NCBI RefSeq assembly: GCF_010211765.1
Contig: NZ_PDWO01000016.1
Span: 1-64,000 of the forward strand
Direction of reading: 5' to 3'
DNA length: 64,000 nt
Origin: Pseudoxanthomonas kaohsiungensis
GTDB taxonomy: Bacteria > Pseudomonadota > Gammaproteobacteria > Xanthomonadales > Xanthomonadaceae
A model generated the notes under the pieces. That model made no database searches, was not told the origin of the DNA, and was given only the letters and a program-made list of their open reading frames with translations. Shown one piece after another: positions 18,796 to 29,487 of this stretch; the first letter of the stretch is position 1; the number at the start of each line of letters is the position of its first letter. The translations under genes and the position numbers were made by a program.

Positions 18796-19449
18796 ATGAC
18801 CGGCCCGGTCGATCCGACATCCCCTGCCGCACCGGCCTACCTGGCGCTCGGCGATTCCTACACCATCGGCGAAGGCGTCGAGCCGGCCGGGCGCTGGCCG
18901 GTGCAGCTGGCCGCCGCCTTGCGTGGCGAAGGCATCGCGATCGCCGATCCGCGGATCATCGCCACCACCGGCTGGACCACCGACGAACTGGACGCGGGCA
19001 TCGACAACGCGCACGCGCAGGCGGCGATCGGCCACGAGCATGCGCTGGTCAGCCTGCTGGTCGGGGTCAACAACCAGTACCGCGGCCGGCCGCTGGACGA
19101 GTTCCGCGTCCAGTTCGCCGCGTTGCTGCAGCGGGCGGTCGCCTTCGCCGGCGGCGATCCGCGGCGGGTGCTGGTGCTGGCGATCCCCGACTGGGGCGTG
19201 ACCCCGTTTGCCTTCGCCCAGTCCCGCGATGCCGGCCTGGTCGGCGCGCAGGTCGACGCGTTCAACGCGGTCTGCCGCGAGGAGGCCGCACGCGCCGGTG
19301 CGCACTGGATCGACATCGCCCCGGTGAGTCGCGCCCGCGGCGGCGAGGCCGCGATGCTGGTCGACGACGGCCTGCATCCGTCGGCGGCGATGTACGCGCT
19401 GTGGACCGCGCAGGCGCTGCCCGCCGCGCGGCAGGCGCTGGGCCGGTGA
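18796..19449 (+). CDS. SGNH/GDSL hydrolase
   Basis: A 217-residue single-domain esterase-like protein. Block I is LGDSYTIGEG (catalytic Ser), the Gly of block II is in ATTGWTT, the Asn of block III is in VGVNNQYRG, and Asp/His are in DDGLHPSAAMY. No signal peptide is apparent, so it would act in the cytoplasm. It begins 17 bases after alaA and its stop overlaps the GTG of the methyltransferase. Confidence 0.9.
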   Translation: MTGPVDPTSPAAPAYLALGDSYTIGEGVEPAGRWPVQLAAALRGEGIAIADPRIIATTGWTTDELDAGIDNAHAQAAIGHEHALVSLLVGVNNQYRGRPLDEFRVQFAALLQRAVAFAGGDPRRVLVLAIPDWGVTPFAFAQSRDAGLVGAQVDAFNAVCREEAARAGAHWIDIAPVSRARGGEAAMLVDDGLHPSAAMYALWTAQALPAARQALGR

Positions 19450-20168
19450 GCGACGCGGCCGCCACCGCCGCGCGCAACGATCCCGCGCGCCGGCCCCTAC
19501 CCGGCGAGCGCGCGCAGAAGATCGCGTGCGCGTTCCTGCCCGACTGGCCGCTGGGCAACCGCTACCACTACTACTACGCGCAGGCCAAGCTGCGCAGCGA
19601 CCCGTTGTATCCGGGCGTGTGCGAGGCCTTGCGCGATACCCGCGCACCGGTGCTCGACCTTGGTTGCGGCATCGGCCTGCTGGCGCATGCGCTGCAGCAG
19701 GACGGCATTCGCGTGCGCTATTTCGGCGTGGACAACGATGCGCGCAAGATCGCCTCGGCGCGCCGCGCCGCCGCGCGCGCCGGCCTGCTCGACGCCGGCT
19801 TCGAGACCCTGGACCTGTCCAAGGCGCTGCCGCCGCACCGCGGCAGCGTCGCGATCCTGGACGTCATGCAGTTCTTCGAGCCGGCGCGGCAGGTCGCTAT
19901 CGTCGATGCGCTGGTCGGGATGCTCGACCCCGGCGCGGTCCTGGTGATCCGCACCGGCCTGGACGACGGTAGCCCACGCGCCCGCATCACCCGCGCCGGC
20001 GACTTCCTCGCCCGCGGCTTGCGCTGGATGAACGCAGCGCCGCGCCATTATCCGGAAGCGGCGATGCTGCGCGCGCGGTTCGAGGCGGCCGGGCTGCGCA
20101 GCGAGTTCACCCCGCTGTACGGCGACACGCCGTTCAACAACTGGCGGGTCGTGGCCTGGCGCGAGTAG
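19446..20168 (+). CDS. Class I SAM-dependent methyltransferase
   Basis: A 240-residue protein with the SAM-binding glycine loop LDLGCGIGLLAHAL near residue 75 and the acidic ribose-binding GVDNDAR after it. A further motif-like segment SVAILDVMQFFEP follows. The substrate is unknown. GTG 19446 overlaps the upstream hydrolase stop (GTGA), so they are co-translated. Similar proteins near aryl-polyene or lipid loci are known, but no such genes are in the window. Confidence 0.85.
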   Translation: MSDAAATAARNDPARRPLPGERAQKIACAFLPDWPLGNRYHYYYAQAKLRSDPLYPGVCEALRDTRAPVLDLGCGIGLLAHALQQDGIRVRYFGVDNDARKIASARRAAARAGLLDAGFETLDLSKALPPHRGSVAILDVMQFFEPARQVAIVDALVGMLDPGAVLVIRTGLDDGSPRARITRAGDFLARGLRWMNAAPRHYPEAAMLRARFEAAGLRSEFTPLYGDTPFNNWRVVAWRE

Positions 20169-20170
20169 CC

Positions 20171-20281
20171 GTGGCCTGTTGAAGCGTCAGCTCCGGGCGG
20201 GGCCGCCGCGGCCTGTTGAAGCATCAGCTCCGGACGGGGCCGCCGTGACCTGTCGAAGCGTCAGCTCCGGACGGGGCCGCC
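20171..20281. repeat. Three tandem copies of a 37-base repeat
   Basis: Units begin at 20171, 20208 and 20245 with GTGGCCTGTTGAAGCGTCAG and end GGGGCCGCC; they differ by a few substitutions. The block starts three bases after the methyltransferase stop and leads directly into the folded element at 20282. Together they fill 20169-20478, where I see no gene. Confidence 0.9.
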
Positions 20282-20379
20282 GCGGCTTGCGGATATGCCC
20301 CACCCTTCGGGACGACGTCCTGTCTTTACGAAGGGCCGTGGCACATCCATGTGCCACTTGGGACATATCCGCAAGCCAC
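20282..20379. repeat. Cloverleaf-like nested inverted-repeat element
   Basis: An outer 14-base stem (20284-20297 with 20364-20377, GGCTTGCGGATATG) encloses two inner hairpins: CCCTTCG/CGAAGGG (20303-20309 with 20329-20335) and a perfect GTGGCACAT-CC-ATGTGCCAC (20338-20357). It is not a tRNA: no anticodon arm, T-loop or CCA logic fits. It may be a structured RNA or a mobile non-coding element. Confidence 0.7.
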
Positions 20380-20478
20380 GGCGTCCTTCGCGAGGTTCAC
20401 GGCCCTGGCTTCGATCGCCGAAAAGAGAGACTGGCCCTGCGTTTGAACGTCGATCGCCGCGCATCGGCATTCGCGCCC

Positions 20479-21132
20479 CTAATCGGCCAGCTCCGCCGAA
20501 GACACGGAATGCACCCCCGGCCGCGCGCACAGCGCCGCCTCGACCAGCGCCGCGGCGATCCGCGATGCCGGATTGATCCGCCAGGCACGCGGCAGCAGCG
20601 GTCCCAGCGCGCCCAGCACCACCGCGGCGGCGCTTTCGCCGGTGCGCCTCTCGCTGCGCTCGCCGCCGATCAGCCCGGGCCGCACGAAGGTCAGTGACGG
20701 ATAGCCCAGCCCGGCCAGGTCGCGTTCAAGCTCGCCCTTGACCCGGCTGTAGAAGAACAGCGCCCGCGGATCGGCGCCCTTGGCCGAATTCAGCGCATAG
20801 GCGCCGGCGCCATGGCGACGCGCCAGCTCGGCCACGCGCATCGGATAGTCGTAGTCGACGCGGCGGAACGCTTCGCGGCTTCCGGCGATGGCCATCGTGG
20901 TCCCCAGCGTGCACACGACCGCGTCGACCGCCCACCAGGAGGCGTCCTCGGGCAGCTGCTCGTAGTCGAGCTGCACGTCCAGCAGCTTGCGATGCGGGGG
21001 CAACGGCCGGCGCGTGGGCGCGACCACACGCTTCACGCGCGGATCGTCCAGCAGCAGCGCCAGCACCTGGCGCCCCACCAGTCCGGTGGCGCCGGCCAGC
21101 AGCACGGTACGGGCGGGCACGTGGTCGTCCAT
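20479..21132 (-). CDS. NAD(P)-binding oxidoreductase-like protein (atypical SDR, HTATIP2-like)
   Basis: A 217-residue Rossmann protein with the dinucleotide glycine loop VLLAGATGLVGRQV near its start and TPTRRPL following it. The central part contains VCTLGTT and the Tyr/Lys-like FFYSRVKGE typical of atypical SDRs. No specific substrate can be assigned. ATG 21132 is used; GTG 21138 would add two residues. Confidence 0.82.
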   Translation of the reverse strand: MDDHVPARTVLLAGATGLVGRQVLALLLDDPRVKRVVAPTRRPLPPHRKLLDVQLDYEQLPEDASWWAVDAVVCTLGTTMAIAGSREAFRRVDYDYPMRVAELARRHGAGAYALNSAKGADPRALFFYSRVKGELERDLAGLGYPSLTFVRPGLIGGERSERRTGESAAAVVLGALGPLLPRAWRINPASRIAAALVEAALCARPGVHSVSSAELAD

Positions 21133-21187
21133 GGCCACACCCTAGCCCATCGCGTGCCGGCGCGTCCCCGCGCGACCGGGCCGAACG

Positions 21188-21967
21188 CTACTCCGGAGGT
21201 TCGAGCGTCGCGTAGCCGCGCTCCTCGAGCAGGCACAGCGTCGCCTCGACGATCTCCACGCTGCGGCCGTGCGCGGCGCCCTCGTGCAGCAGCACGATCG
21301 CGCCGGGAGCCAGGTCGCGGCCGATACGTTGCAGGACCCGCACCGGATCGCCGTCGACCGCGTCGTAGCCGCGCGCGGTCCAGGCCACGCGCGCCAGTCC
21401 ATGCGCGCGCAACGGCGCGGCCACGAACGGGTTGGTATGCCCGACCACCGAGCGGAACCAGCGCGGGGGCGCGCCGGCCAGGCGGGCGAGCGCCTGCTGC
21501 GCCTGTCCGACCTGGCCGGCCATCGCACGCGGCCCCAGCGCCCAGAAGCGGCCGGCCGGATGGGTCTGGCTGTGGTTGCCGATACCGTGGCCGCGGCGAA
21601 GGATCTCGCCGACCAGGCCAGGGTGCGCCTGCGCCCGTTCGCCGACCAGGAAGAACGTGGCGCGCGCCCGGTGCCGGTCCAGCGCAGCGAGGATGGCGGC
21701 GGTGTCCCCGGACGGACCGTCGTCGATGGTCAGCCAGACCGCGCGTTCGTCCACCGGCAGGCGATCGAGGACCGGGGCGTACAGGCGGGCCCGGGGCATG
21801 AACACCGGGACGACGAAGGCCAGGTGCGAGAGCACCAGCGCCGGCAGGCCCCAGGTCCAGCCCAGCCGCCACCACAACAGCGCCACCGCCAGCTGCGACA
21901 GCAGCAGCCAGGCCAGCCAGGCGTGCGGATGGCGCGGGACGCGATGCAGCGTTGCCGGAGTGGTCAT
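21188..21967 (-). CDS. Polysaccharide deacetylase family protein (NodB homology), membrane-anchored
   Basis: A 259-residue protein with one or two N-terminal hydrophobic segments (about 17-55) that anchor it to the inner membrane. The NodB domain has TIDDGPSGDT (catalytic and metal Asp) and the two metal His in GNHSQTHP, followed by the Arg motif WFRSVVG and a late LLHEGA. It would remove N- or O-acetyl groups from a carbohydrate; the target is not determinable. Runs on the minus strand 50 bases before the gene above. Confidence 0.87.
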   Translation of the reverse strand: MTTPATLHRVPRHPHAWLAWLLLSQLAVALLWWRLGWTWGLPALVLSHLAFVVPVFMPRARLYAPVLDRLPVDERAVWLTIDDGPSGDTAAILAALDRHRARATFFLVGERAQAHPGLVGEILRRGHGIGNHSQTHPAGRFWALGPRAMAGQVGQAQQALARLAGAPPRWFRSVVGHTNPFVAAPLRAHGLARVAWTARGYDAVDGDPVRVLQRIGRDLAPGAIVLLHEGAAHGRSVEIVEATLCLLEERGYATLEPPE

Positions 21968-22028
21968 CGCCGCATGATGCCACGGGGGTAGAATGGCCGG
22001 CCCGACGTTCCCCTACGCGAGTCCCGCC

Positions 22029-22955
22029 ATGTCCCTCGATCCCGCCCTGCGTTCGCGCATCGAATCGCTGCTCCAGGCCAACCGCGTGGTGCTGTTCATG
22101 AAGGGCCAGCCGGGCATGCCGCAGTGCGGCTTCTCGGCCAAGGCCACCGGCGTGCTCGAGGACCTGGGCGTGGAGTACGCGCACGTCAACGTGCTGGCCG
22201 ACCAGGAGATCCGCGAGGGCATCAAGGTGTTCGGCAACTGGCCGACCATCCCCCAGCTGTACATCGACGGCGAGCTGGTCGGCGGCAGCGACATCATCGA
22301 GCAGCTGTCCGCCAGCGGCGAGCTGTCGCAGCTGCTGGGCCTGCCGGCGCCGGACCGCACGCCGCCGCAGGTGACCGTGACCGACGCGGCCGCAGAGAAG
22401 CTGCGCGGCGCGCTGGCCGATGCCGGCAACGCCGCGCTGTCGCTGGGCATCGACGCGCGCTTCCAGCCGCGCTTCCAGATCGCGCCGCGCAACGAGAACG
22501 CGATCGCGGTGGAGACCAACGGCCTGCGCATCCAGTTCGACCCGGCCAGCGCGCGCCGCGCCAACGGCATCACCATCGACTGGGTCGACGATTTCCGCGG
22601 CCAGGGCCTGGCGATCGACAACCCGAACGCGCCCAAGCCCGTGCAGGCGATCACCCCGGCCGAAGCCGACCGCCAGGTGCGCGCCGGCGAGCTGGTGCTG
22701 GTCGACGTGCGCCCGGCCGACGAGCGCGCGATCGCCTCGGTCGGCGTCGCCCACCGCACCTTCGACGGCGGCGGCCGCGAAGACCTGGAGGCGCTGCCGA
22801 AGGACACCCGCCTGGCGTTCCTGTGCCACCACGGCGGTCGCAGCGGCCAGGCGGCCGAGGAGTTCCGCGGCAGGGGCTTCACCCACGTGTTCAACGTCGA
22901 AGGCGGCATCGACCGCTGGGCTGGCGAAGTCGACGGCAGCGTGCCGCGCTACTGA
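22029..22955 (+). CDS. Grx4-type monothiol glutaredoxin fused to HesB/IscA-like and rhodanese domains
   Basis: This 308-residue protein has three parts. Residues 1-110 are a monothiol glutaredoxin (C33-G-F-S, then GNWPTIPQLYIDGELVGG), which binds and transfers Fe-S clusters. Residues about 118-210 resemble an A-type scaffold (VTDAAAEKL, GITIDWVDD, IDNPNAP) but lack the cysteines, including the usual C-terminal CGCG. Residues about 215-308 form a rhodanese domain with active-site C266-H-H-G-G-R-S. ATG 22029 begins MSLDPALR; earlier residues are not needed. It is probably a cytoplasmic Fe-S or redox handling factor. Confidence 0.93.
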   Translation: MSLDPALRSRIESLLQANRVVLFMKGQPGMPQCGFSAKATGVLEDLGVEYAHVNVLADQEIREGIKVFGNWPTIPQLYIDGELVGGSDIIEQLSASGELSQLLGLPAPDRTPPQVTVTDAAAEKLRGALADAGNAALSLGIDARFQPRFQIAPRNENAIAVETNGLRIQFDPASARRANGITIDWVDDFRGQGLAIDNPNAPKPVQAITPAEADRQVRAGELVLVDVRPADERAIASVGVAHRTFDGGGREDLEALPKDTRLAFLCHHGGRSGQAAEEFRGRGFTHVFNVEGGIDRWAGEVDGSVPRY

Positions 22956-22967
22956 GCGGCCGCCCGT

Positions 22968-23182
22968 GTAGGAGCCCATCCTCATGGGCGACGCCGGGGC
23001 GCGTCCGGCTCCCGCGATGCCCGAAATCCCGGGTGGCTCGGGTCGCCGATGAATCGGCTCCTACATGGGTTCAGAAGCCCCCGTGTAGGAGCCCATCCTC
23101 ATGGGCGACAACCGAGGCGCGTTCGGCCCCGGCGGTGCCCGAAGTCCCGGGCGCTCCGGGTCGCCGATGAATCGGCTCCTAC
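22968..23182. repeat. Two tandem REP-pair modules
   Basis: Two near-identical 117-base modules each hold a direct GTAG REP (22968-22992; 23085-23109) and an inverted REP of the second type (23042-23064; 23160-23182). Both end in GGGTTCAGAAGCCC. They occupy the gap between the glutaredoxin and DUF924 genes. Confidence 0.88.
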
Positions 23183-23188
23183 ACGGGT

Positions 23189-23728
23189 TCAGAAGCCCCC
23201 GCCCGCGTCCAGCCAGGCCTGCTCTTCCGGCGTGCTCTCCCGCCCCAGCGCCCGGTTGCGGTGCGGGAACCGGCCGAAGCGCTCGATGACCTGCAGGTGC
23301 TCGATCGCGTACTTCGTGTACAGCTCCACGCCCAGCGCCTGGAACAGCTCCACCGAGCGCCGCTGGTCGGCCATCTCTTCCGAGTGTTCGAACGGCAGGT
23401 AGAAGAACGCGCGCAGCATCGGCTCGAACGCACCGTCGTGGCCGGCGGCCAGCGCGCGCCCGGCGTAGTGGCGGGCCAGGCCATCGCTGGCGAAGGCGTG
23501 GCCGCTGCCGCGGAAGATGTTGCGCGGGATCTGGTCGAGCAGCAGCAGCAGCGCCAGCGCGCCCTCGGCCGTATCCAGCCAGTCCTCGTGCCTGCGCCGC
23601 GCGGCGGCCAGGTGGGCATCGAGGAAGCGCGACTCGCATTGGCGATCGAACGCCTCGCCACCATTGAACCATGCCTGGGCCCCGGCCTCGCGCCAGAACC
23701 GCACCACCTCGGTGGCGGTCGTGGTCAT
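23189..23728 (-). CDS. DUF924 family protein
   Basis: A 179-residue soluble protein beginning MTTTATEVVRFWREAG, the standard opening of DUF924, with the family core LDQIPRNIFRGSGHAFASD and later FFYLPFEHSE. Its all-helical fold resembles a TPR-like domain; no enzymatic role is established. ATG 23728 has a good upstream AGGAGG, which selects it over the longer frame. Confidence 0.9.
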   Translation of the reverse strand: MTTTATEVVRFWREAGAQAWFNGGEAFDRQCESRFLDAHLAAARRRHEDWLDTAEGALALLLLLDQIPRNIFRGSGHAFASDGLARHYAGRALAAGHDGAFEPMLRAFFYLPFEHSEEMADQRRSVELFQALGVELYTKYAIEHLQVIERFGRFPHRNRALGRESTPEEQAWLDAGGGF

Positions 23729-23942
23729 CGTTCTTCCTCCTGGTGTCGTCGGCGCACAGCATGCCGCAATCGCCATCGCGACCGCGTGCATCCGCGTGGC
23801 GGACGGCAAGGCCCCGGCACCCGCAACCGCGGCCCGCGGAGGGCGATCCGTGACCGGCGTGCGCCTGCGCCCAGCCATCGGCACATTGCACCGCGCACGC
23901 CGGGCGGCTAGGTTCGGGGATCAGGTCCATCCGGGGAAATCC

Positions 23943-25387
<1,445 letters not shown>

Positions 25388-25391
<4 letters not shown>

Positions 25392-26725
25392 GCCGCGTCC
25401 TCGCTATCGCGCCGCGCCGCCTGCGTGGCGGCGCGCTCGCCACCGGTCTGGCGCTGCTGGCGCTGGGCCTGGCCGGCGCCGCCGGCGCCCAGGCTCCCGG
25501 GTTTTCGGACCCGGGACAGGGCGTCCTGATCCGCAACGCCACCGTGCATACCGCCGGCCCGCAGGGAACGCTGCGCAACACCGACGTGCTGGTGCAGGGC
25601 GGCACGATCCGCGCCGTCGGTGCCGGCCTGTCCGCGCCGGCCGGGGTGGCCACGGTCGAGGCCGGGGGCAGGCCGCTGACCCCGGCCCTGTTCGGCGGCA
25701 TCACCGACATCGGCCTGGAGGAAGTCTCCGGCGAGGAGCCCACCGTCGACGGCGAGCTGTCGCTGGAAGACCAGCCGGTGCGTCCGGAGTTCGACGTGAC
25801 CCTGGCCTACAACCCGGCCTCGGTGCTGGTGCCGGTGGCACGGGTGGAAGGGCTGGGCTTCACCCTGCTGGCCGCCGGCAGCGGCAAGTCCTTCGTCGCC
25901 GGCCAGGGCGGCGTGGTGCGGCTCGATGGCAGCGCCGACCCGATCGGGCCGCGCGCGCTGTTCATCCGCCTCGGCGCCGGTGCGGCCAACCTGAGCGGCA
26001 AGTCGCGCGCGGCGCAATGGATGCTGCTGGACCAGATGGTCGCCGAGGCGCGCGGCCGGGTGCCGGCCGATTCGCCGCATGCGCTGCTCACGCCCGCCGG
26101 GCGCGCGGTGCTGGCGCGGTTCCTCGGCGGCCAGGGACGGATCGTGGTCAAGGTCGACCGCGCGGCCGATATCCGCCAGCTGCTGCGCTGGGCCGCACGC
26201 GAGAACGTGCGCGTCGCCATCGCCGGCGGCGCCGAAGCCTGGCAGCTGGCGCCGCAGATCGCGCAGGCACGGGTGCCGGTGTTCGTCGACGCGCTCGCCG
26301 ACCTGCCCGGCAACTTCGACCAGATCGGCGCGACCCTGCGCAACGCCGCGCTGCTGCAACAGGCCGGGGTGGAGGTCAGCTTCACCCAGGCCGGCGACGC
26401 CTCGCACAACGCGCGCAAGGTGCGGCAGCTGGCCGGCAATGCCGTCGCCAATGGCCTGCCGTGGGAAGCGGGCCTGGCCGGGCTGACCTCGGTGCCGGCG
26501 CAGGCGCTGGGCGTGGGCGACCGGATCGGCACGATTGCCGTGGGCCGCAGTGCCGACCTGGTGCTGTGGACCGGCGACCCGCTGGACGTGATCAACACCG
26601 CCGAGCAGGTGTGGCTGGGCGGGCGGGCCATGCCGATGCGCTCGCGCCAGACCGAGCTGCGCGACCGTTACCTGCGCGGCGTGGGCGAGAACGGGTTGCC
26701 GCCGGCGTACACGCACGGCCCCTGA
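25388..26725 (+). CDS. Amidohydrolase-like protein lacking metal ligands
   Basis: A 445-residue paralogue of the upstream enzyme, with signal sequence (about 14-36, ending GAQAP), amidohydrolase strands at both ends (TVHTAGPQGTL, ADLVLWTGDPLDV) and a barrel. The segment that should be IDVHSH reads PLTPALFGGITDIG, so the HxH is absent, and the later His ligands are not apparent. It is probably a non-catalytic partner of the upstream enzyme. GTG 25388 overlaps the previous stop. Confidence 0.8.
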
Positions 26726-26763
26726 TCGGGACGGACATCGATCCGGGCCGCGATGCCGCCCTC

Positions 26764-26833
26764 GTAGAGCGGGGCTCGCCCCGCTGCTTGTACCCGGGCC
26801 GGGTCAAAGGCAGCGAGGCAGGCCCCGCTCTAC
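26764..26833. repeat. Second REP family, inverted pair
   Basis: GTAGAGCGGGGCTCGCCCCGCTGC at 26764 onward is repeated as its inverted partner GCAGGCCCCGCTCTAC (26817-26833). The stem is GC-rich and different from the GTAGGAGCCC family. It lies between the amidohydrolase pair and the DUF1761 gene. Confidence 0.8.
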
Positions 26834-26961
26834 GGTTCAGGCCGACCATTCTTTGCTGCGAGGTGCTGCGCGCCTGTCGCCATGGACGGGCGCGGCACCG
26901 GACTCCCGGGACGGCCGCAGCGGCGTAAGCTTCTCCACTCATACCGTCGGGAGGGACGGAC

Positions 26962-27354
26962 GTGGCCGACATCAATCTCTGGGCGGTGCTGCTCGCGGCG
27001 GCTTCGGCATTCCTGCTTGGGGGGATCTGGTACGGGCCGCTGTTCAAGCACGCCTGGTGCCGGGAAGCCGGGGTCGACCCGGACAAGCCCAACGGGCATC
27101 CGGCGGCCGTGTTCGGCGGCGCATTCGTGCTCAGCCTGGTAGCCGCGGCGGTATTCGCGGTCTTCCTCGGCCCGGCGCCGCCGCTCGCCTCCTCGGTCGG
27201 GGCCGGGCTGGCGGTGGGTTTGGGATGGGTGGCGACCAGCTTCGGCATCAACTACCTGTTCGCCGGCCGCTCGCTGAGGCTGTGGCTGATCGACGGCGGC
27301 TACCACACCCTGCAGTTCGCGTTGTACGGGCTGGTCCTGGGCCTGTGGCACTGA
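26962..27354 (+). CDS. DUF1761 membrane protein
   Basis: A 130-residue integral membrane protein with about four helices. The start MADINLWAVLLAAASAFLLGGIWYGPLF is the classic DUF1761 N-terminus with the G-x-x-W-Y-x-P/L-F turn, and the C-terminal helix contains YHTLQFALYG. Function is unknown. It starts at GTG 26962. Confidence 0.88.
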   Translation: MADINLWAVLLAAASAFLLGGIWYGPLFKHAWCREAGVDPDKPNGHPAAVFGGAFVLSLVAAAVFAVFLGPAPPLASSVGAGLAVGLGWVATSFGINYLFAGRSLRLWLIDGGYHTLQFALYGLVLGLWH

Positions 27355-27368
27355 CCGGAGTGACGGGC

Positions 27369-27998
27369 ATGGGCGCGCACTGGTACTTCGACTTCGTTTC
27401 GCCGTTCTCCTACCTGCACTGGCAGAAGATGCGGCCGCTGGTCGAGGCCGGCCGGGTGGAGGCGGTGCCGATCGTGTTCGGCGCGGTGCTGCATGCGCTG
27501 GGGATCCTCGGCCCGGCCGAGATCCCGAAGAAGCGCGAGTTCATCTACCGCCAGGCGCTTTGGCAGGCACGCCGCGACGGCGTTCCCCTGCGCTTCCCAC
27601 CGGCGCATCCGTTCAATCCGCTGCCGGCGCTGCGGCTGTGCGTGGCTGCCGGTGCCACGCCGCCGGCGATCGGTACGGTCTTCGATGCCATCTGGGCCGA
27701 AGGGCTGGCCGGGGACGCGCCGGTCGTGCTCGATGGCCTCGCCGCCCGCCTGGGGCTGGCCGATGCGGCCGCCGCCATCGCCGACCCGGTGGTGAAGGAC
27801 CGGCTGCGCGCCAACACCGACGCCGCGCTGGCGGCCGGGGTGTTCGGCGTGCCGACCCTGGCCGTGGAGGGCGAGCTGTTCTGGGGCAACGACAGCCACG
27901 ACCTGATGCTGGCCGCGCTCGAGGATCCCGGCCTGCTTCGCCAGGGCGAGCTCGCCGGCGTGGCCGCGATCCCGGTGGGGGTCGAGCGGCGGCGCTGA
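27369..27998 (+). CDS. DsbA-like 2-hydroxychromene-2-carboxylate isomerase family protein
   Basis: A 209-residue thioredoxin-fold protein of the HCCA isomerase/kappa-GST type. N-terminal WYFDFVSPFSYLHW is the characteristic active-site loop with Ser instead of a CxxC, and the later GVFGVPTLAVEGELFWGND is the cis-Pro region. It uses glutathione in aromatic degradation in characterised cases; no aromatic genes lie nearby here. ATG at 27369-27371. Confidence 0.87.
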   Translation: MGAHWYFDFVSPFSYLHWQKMRPLVEAGRVEAVPIVFGAVLHALGILGPAEIPKKREFIYRQALWQARRDGVPLRFPPAHPFNPLPALRLCVAAGATPPAIGTVFDAIWAEGLAGDAPVVLDGLAARLGLADAAAAIADPVVKDRLRANTDAALAAGVFGVPTLAVEGELFWGNDSHDLMLAALEDPGLLRQGELAGVAAIPVGVERRR

Positions 27999-28081
27999 GG
28001 CCGCTTCCGGCAGTCGCCACGGGCGCCGCTTTTGCGATAGGGTTCACGCACAAGACGTGCAGGCCTACACGGGAGGGGCTC

Positions 28082-29023
28082 ATGCGCATCGGAATCGTGG
28101 TCGACTCGACCTGCGACCTGCCAGGGGACTACATCCAGAACAACAACGTCGTCCTGCTGCCGATCACCGTGCGCATCGGCGAGGCGGTCCTGGCCGACCA
28201 CCGCGACGAGGAGGCCACGCTGAGCTTCCTGCATGCGCACGTGGCCGAGCGCGGCCACGAGGCCGAGACCGTGCCCTATTCGGTCGAGCAGATCCGCGAC
28301 CTGTTCCTCGGCAAGCTCGTCGTCGACTACGACCACGTGTTCTGCCTGACCGTCACCAAGACCCGCAGCCCGATCCACGAACACGCGGTGCAGGCCAGCT
28401 TCGCGATCCTCAACGACTACAAGCCGGTGCGCCAGGCCGCCGGCTACAACTCGCCGTTCGCCCTGCGGGTGATCGACAGCCAGAACCTGTTCGCCGCCCA
28501 GGGCATCGGCGTGGTCGAGGCGGTGCGCATGCGCAAGGCCGGCGAGGGCGTGCAGAATATCCGCGAACGGCTGGAAGAGCTGGCGCTCAACACCCACGGC
28601 TACATGGTCCCGCCGGACCTCTACTACCTGCGCAACCGCGCCCGGACCAAGGGCGACCGCAGCGTGAGCCTGTTCAGCGCCGCGCTGGGCACCGCGCTGG
28701 ACATCAAGCCGATCCTGCACTGCCATCGCGGCGAGACCGCGCCGGCCGGGAAGATCAAGGGATTCGAGACGGCGGTGCAGAAGCTGTTCGACTTCGCCGT
28801 GCAGCGCATCCACGCCGGCCTGATGACCCCGACCCTGTGCGTCAGCTACGGCGGCGAACTGGCCGAGCTGCGCGCGCTGCCGGGCTACGCACGCCTGCGC
28901 GAGGCCTGCGCGGCCAACGACGTCGAGCTGTTCGAGAGCGTGATGAGCCTGACCGGCATGGTCAACGTCGGCAAGGGCGCGGTGGTGGTGGGCTTCGCCG
29001 CGCCCCCGCACAAGTTCGCCTGA
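28082..29023 (+). CDS. DegV family fatty-acid-binding protein
   Basis: A 313-residue DegV/FakB-like protein, which binds a fatty acid between two domains in characterised members. The N-terminal MRIGIVVDSTCDLPGDYI and mid-region RVIDSQN are typical. In Gram-positives it partners with the kinase FakA; no DhaK-like FakA gene is present in the window, so its role in this organism is open. ATG 28082 with GGAGGGG upstream. Confidence 0.88.
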   Translation: MRIGIVVDSTCDLPGDYIQNNNVVLLPITVRIGEAVLADHRDEEATLSFLHAHVAERGHEAETVPYSVEQIRDLFLGKLVVDYDHVFCLTVTKTRSPIHEHAVQASFAILNDYKPVRQAAGYNSPFALRVIDSQNLFAAQGIGVVEAVRMRKAGEGVQNIRERLEELALNTHGYMVPPDLYYLRNRARTKGDRSVSLFSAALGTALDIKPILHCHRGETAPAGKIKGFETAVQKLFDFAVQRIHAGLMTPTLCVSYGGELAELRALPGYARLREACAANDVELFESVMSLTGMVNVGKGAVVVGFAAPPHKFA

Positions 29024-29141
29024 GCCGCTGCCGTTGCCCGGTGCCCCCGGTACCGGGCGGCGGGCGGAGCCGGAGGTCGCGTGACACCGGCTTCGCAGGC
29101 GCGCCGCTAGATTGGATGCACCGTCACTCCCGGAGCCACGC

Positions 29142-29486
29142 ATGGCCATCCGTTACCAGATCCGCCTACCCGATCCCGCGCAGGCGCGCGGCAGCGAACC
29201 GTCGCTGGCCTTCCACGCGCACGGCGCCGAGGCCTTCGCCGAGCAGTTGCAGCAGGCGCTGAGCACGCCGGCCCTGTTCGAACGCTGGCGCGCGCTGCAG
29301 GCCGAGCCGGACGAGGTCGATCCCGCGCTCGGCGTCACCGACCCGGACGCGCGTGTGACCGGCGAGCAGCGTGACCTGGCGATCAACCTGGTCGCGCTGA
29401 CTACCCTGCCCGGCGACATCCTCCAGCACCGCCTGCGCCTGCTCGCCGGCAACCGCTGGGAGATGCGCAACGTCAGCCACGGCTGA
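29142..29486 (+). CDS. Hypothetical small protein
   Basis: A 114-residue soluble protein of unknown function, starting MAIRYQIRLPDPA with predicted alpha/beta content and ending WEMRNVSHG. I recognise no family. It has a sound start (ATG 29142 after GGAGCC) and sits one base ahead of the ATP-PP-loop gene, suggesting co-transcription. Confidence 0.7.
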   Translation: MAIRYQIRLPDPAQARGSEPSLAFHAHGAEAFAEQLQQALSTPALFERWRALQAEPDEVDPALGVTDPDARVTGEQRDLAINLVALTTLPGDILQHRLRLLAGNRWEMRNVSHG

Positions 29487-29487
29487 G

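Noticed and set aside
20284-20377. tRNA gene
   Set aside because: Stem lengths and loops do not fit a tRNA; no T-psi-C or D-loop bases.
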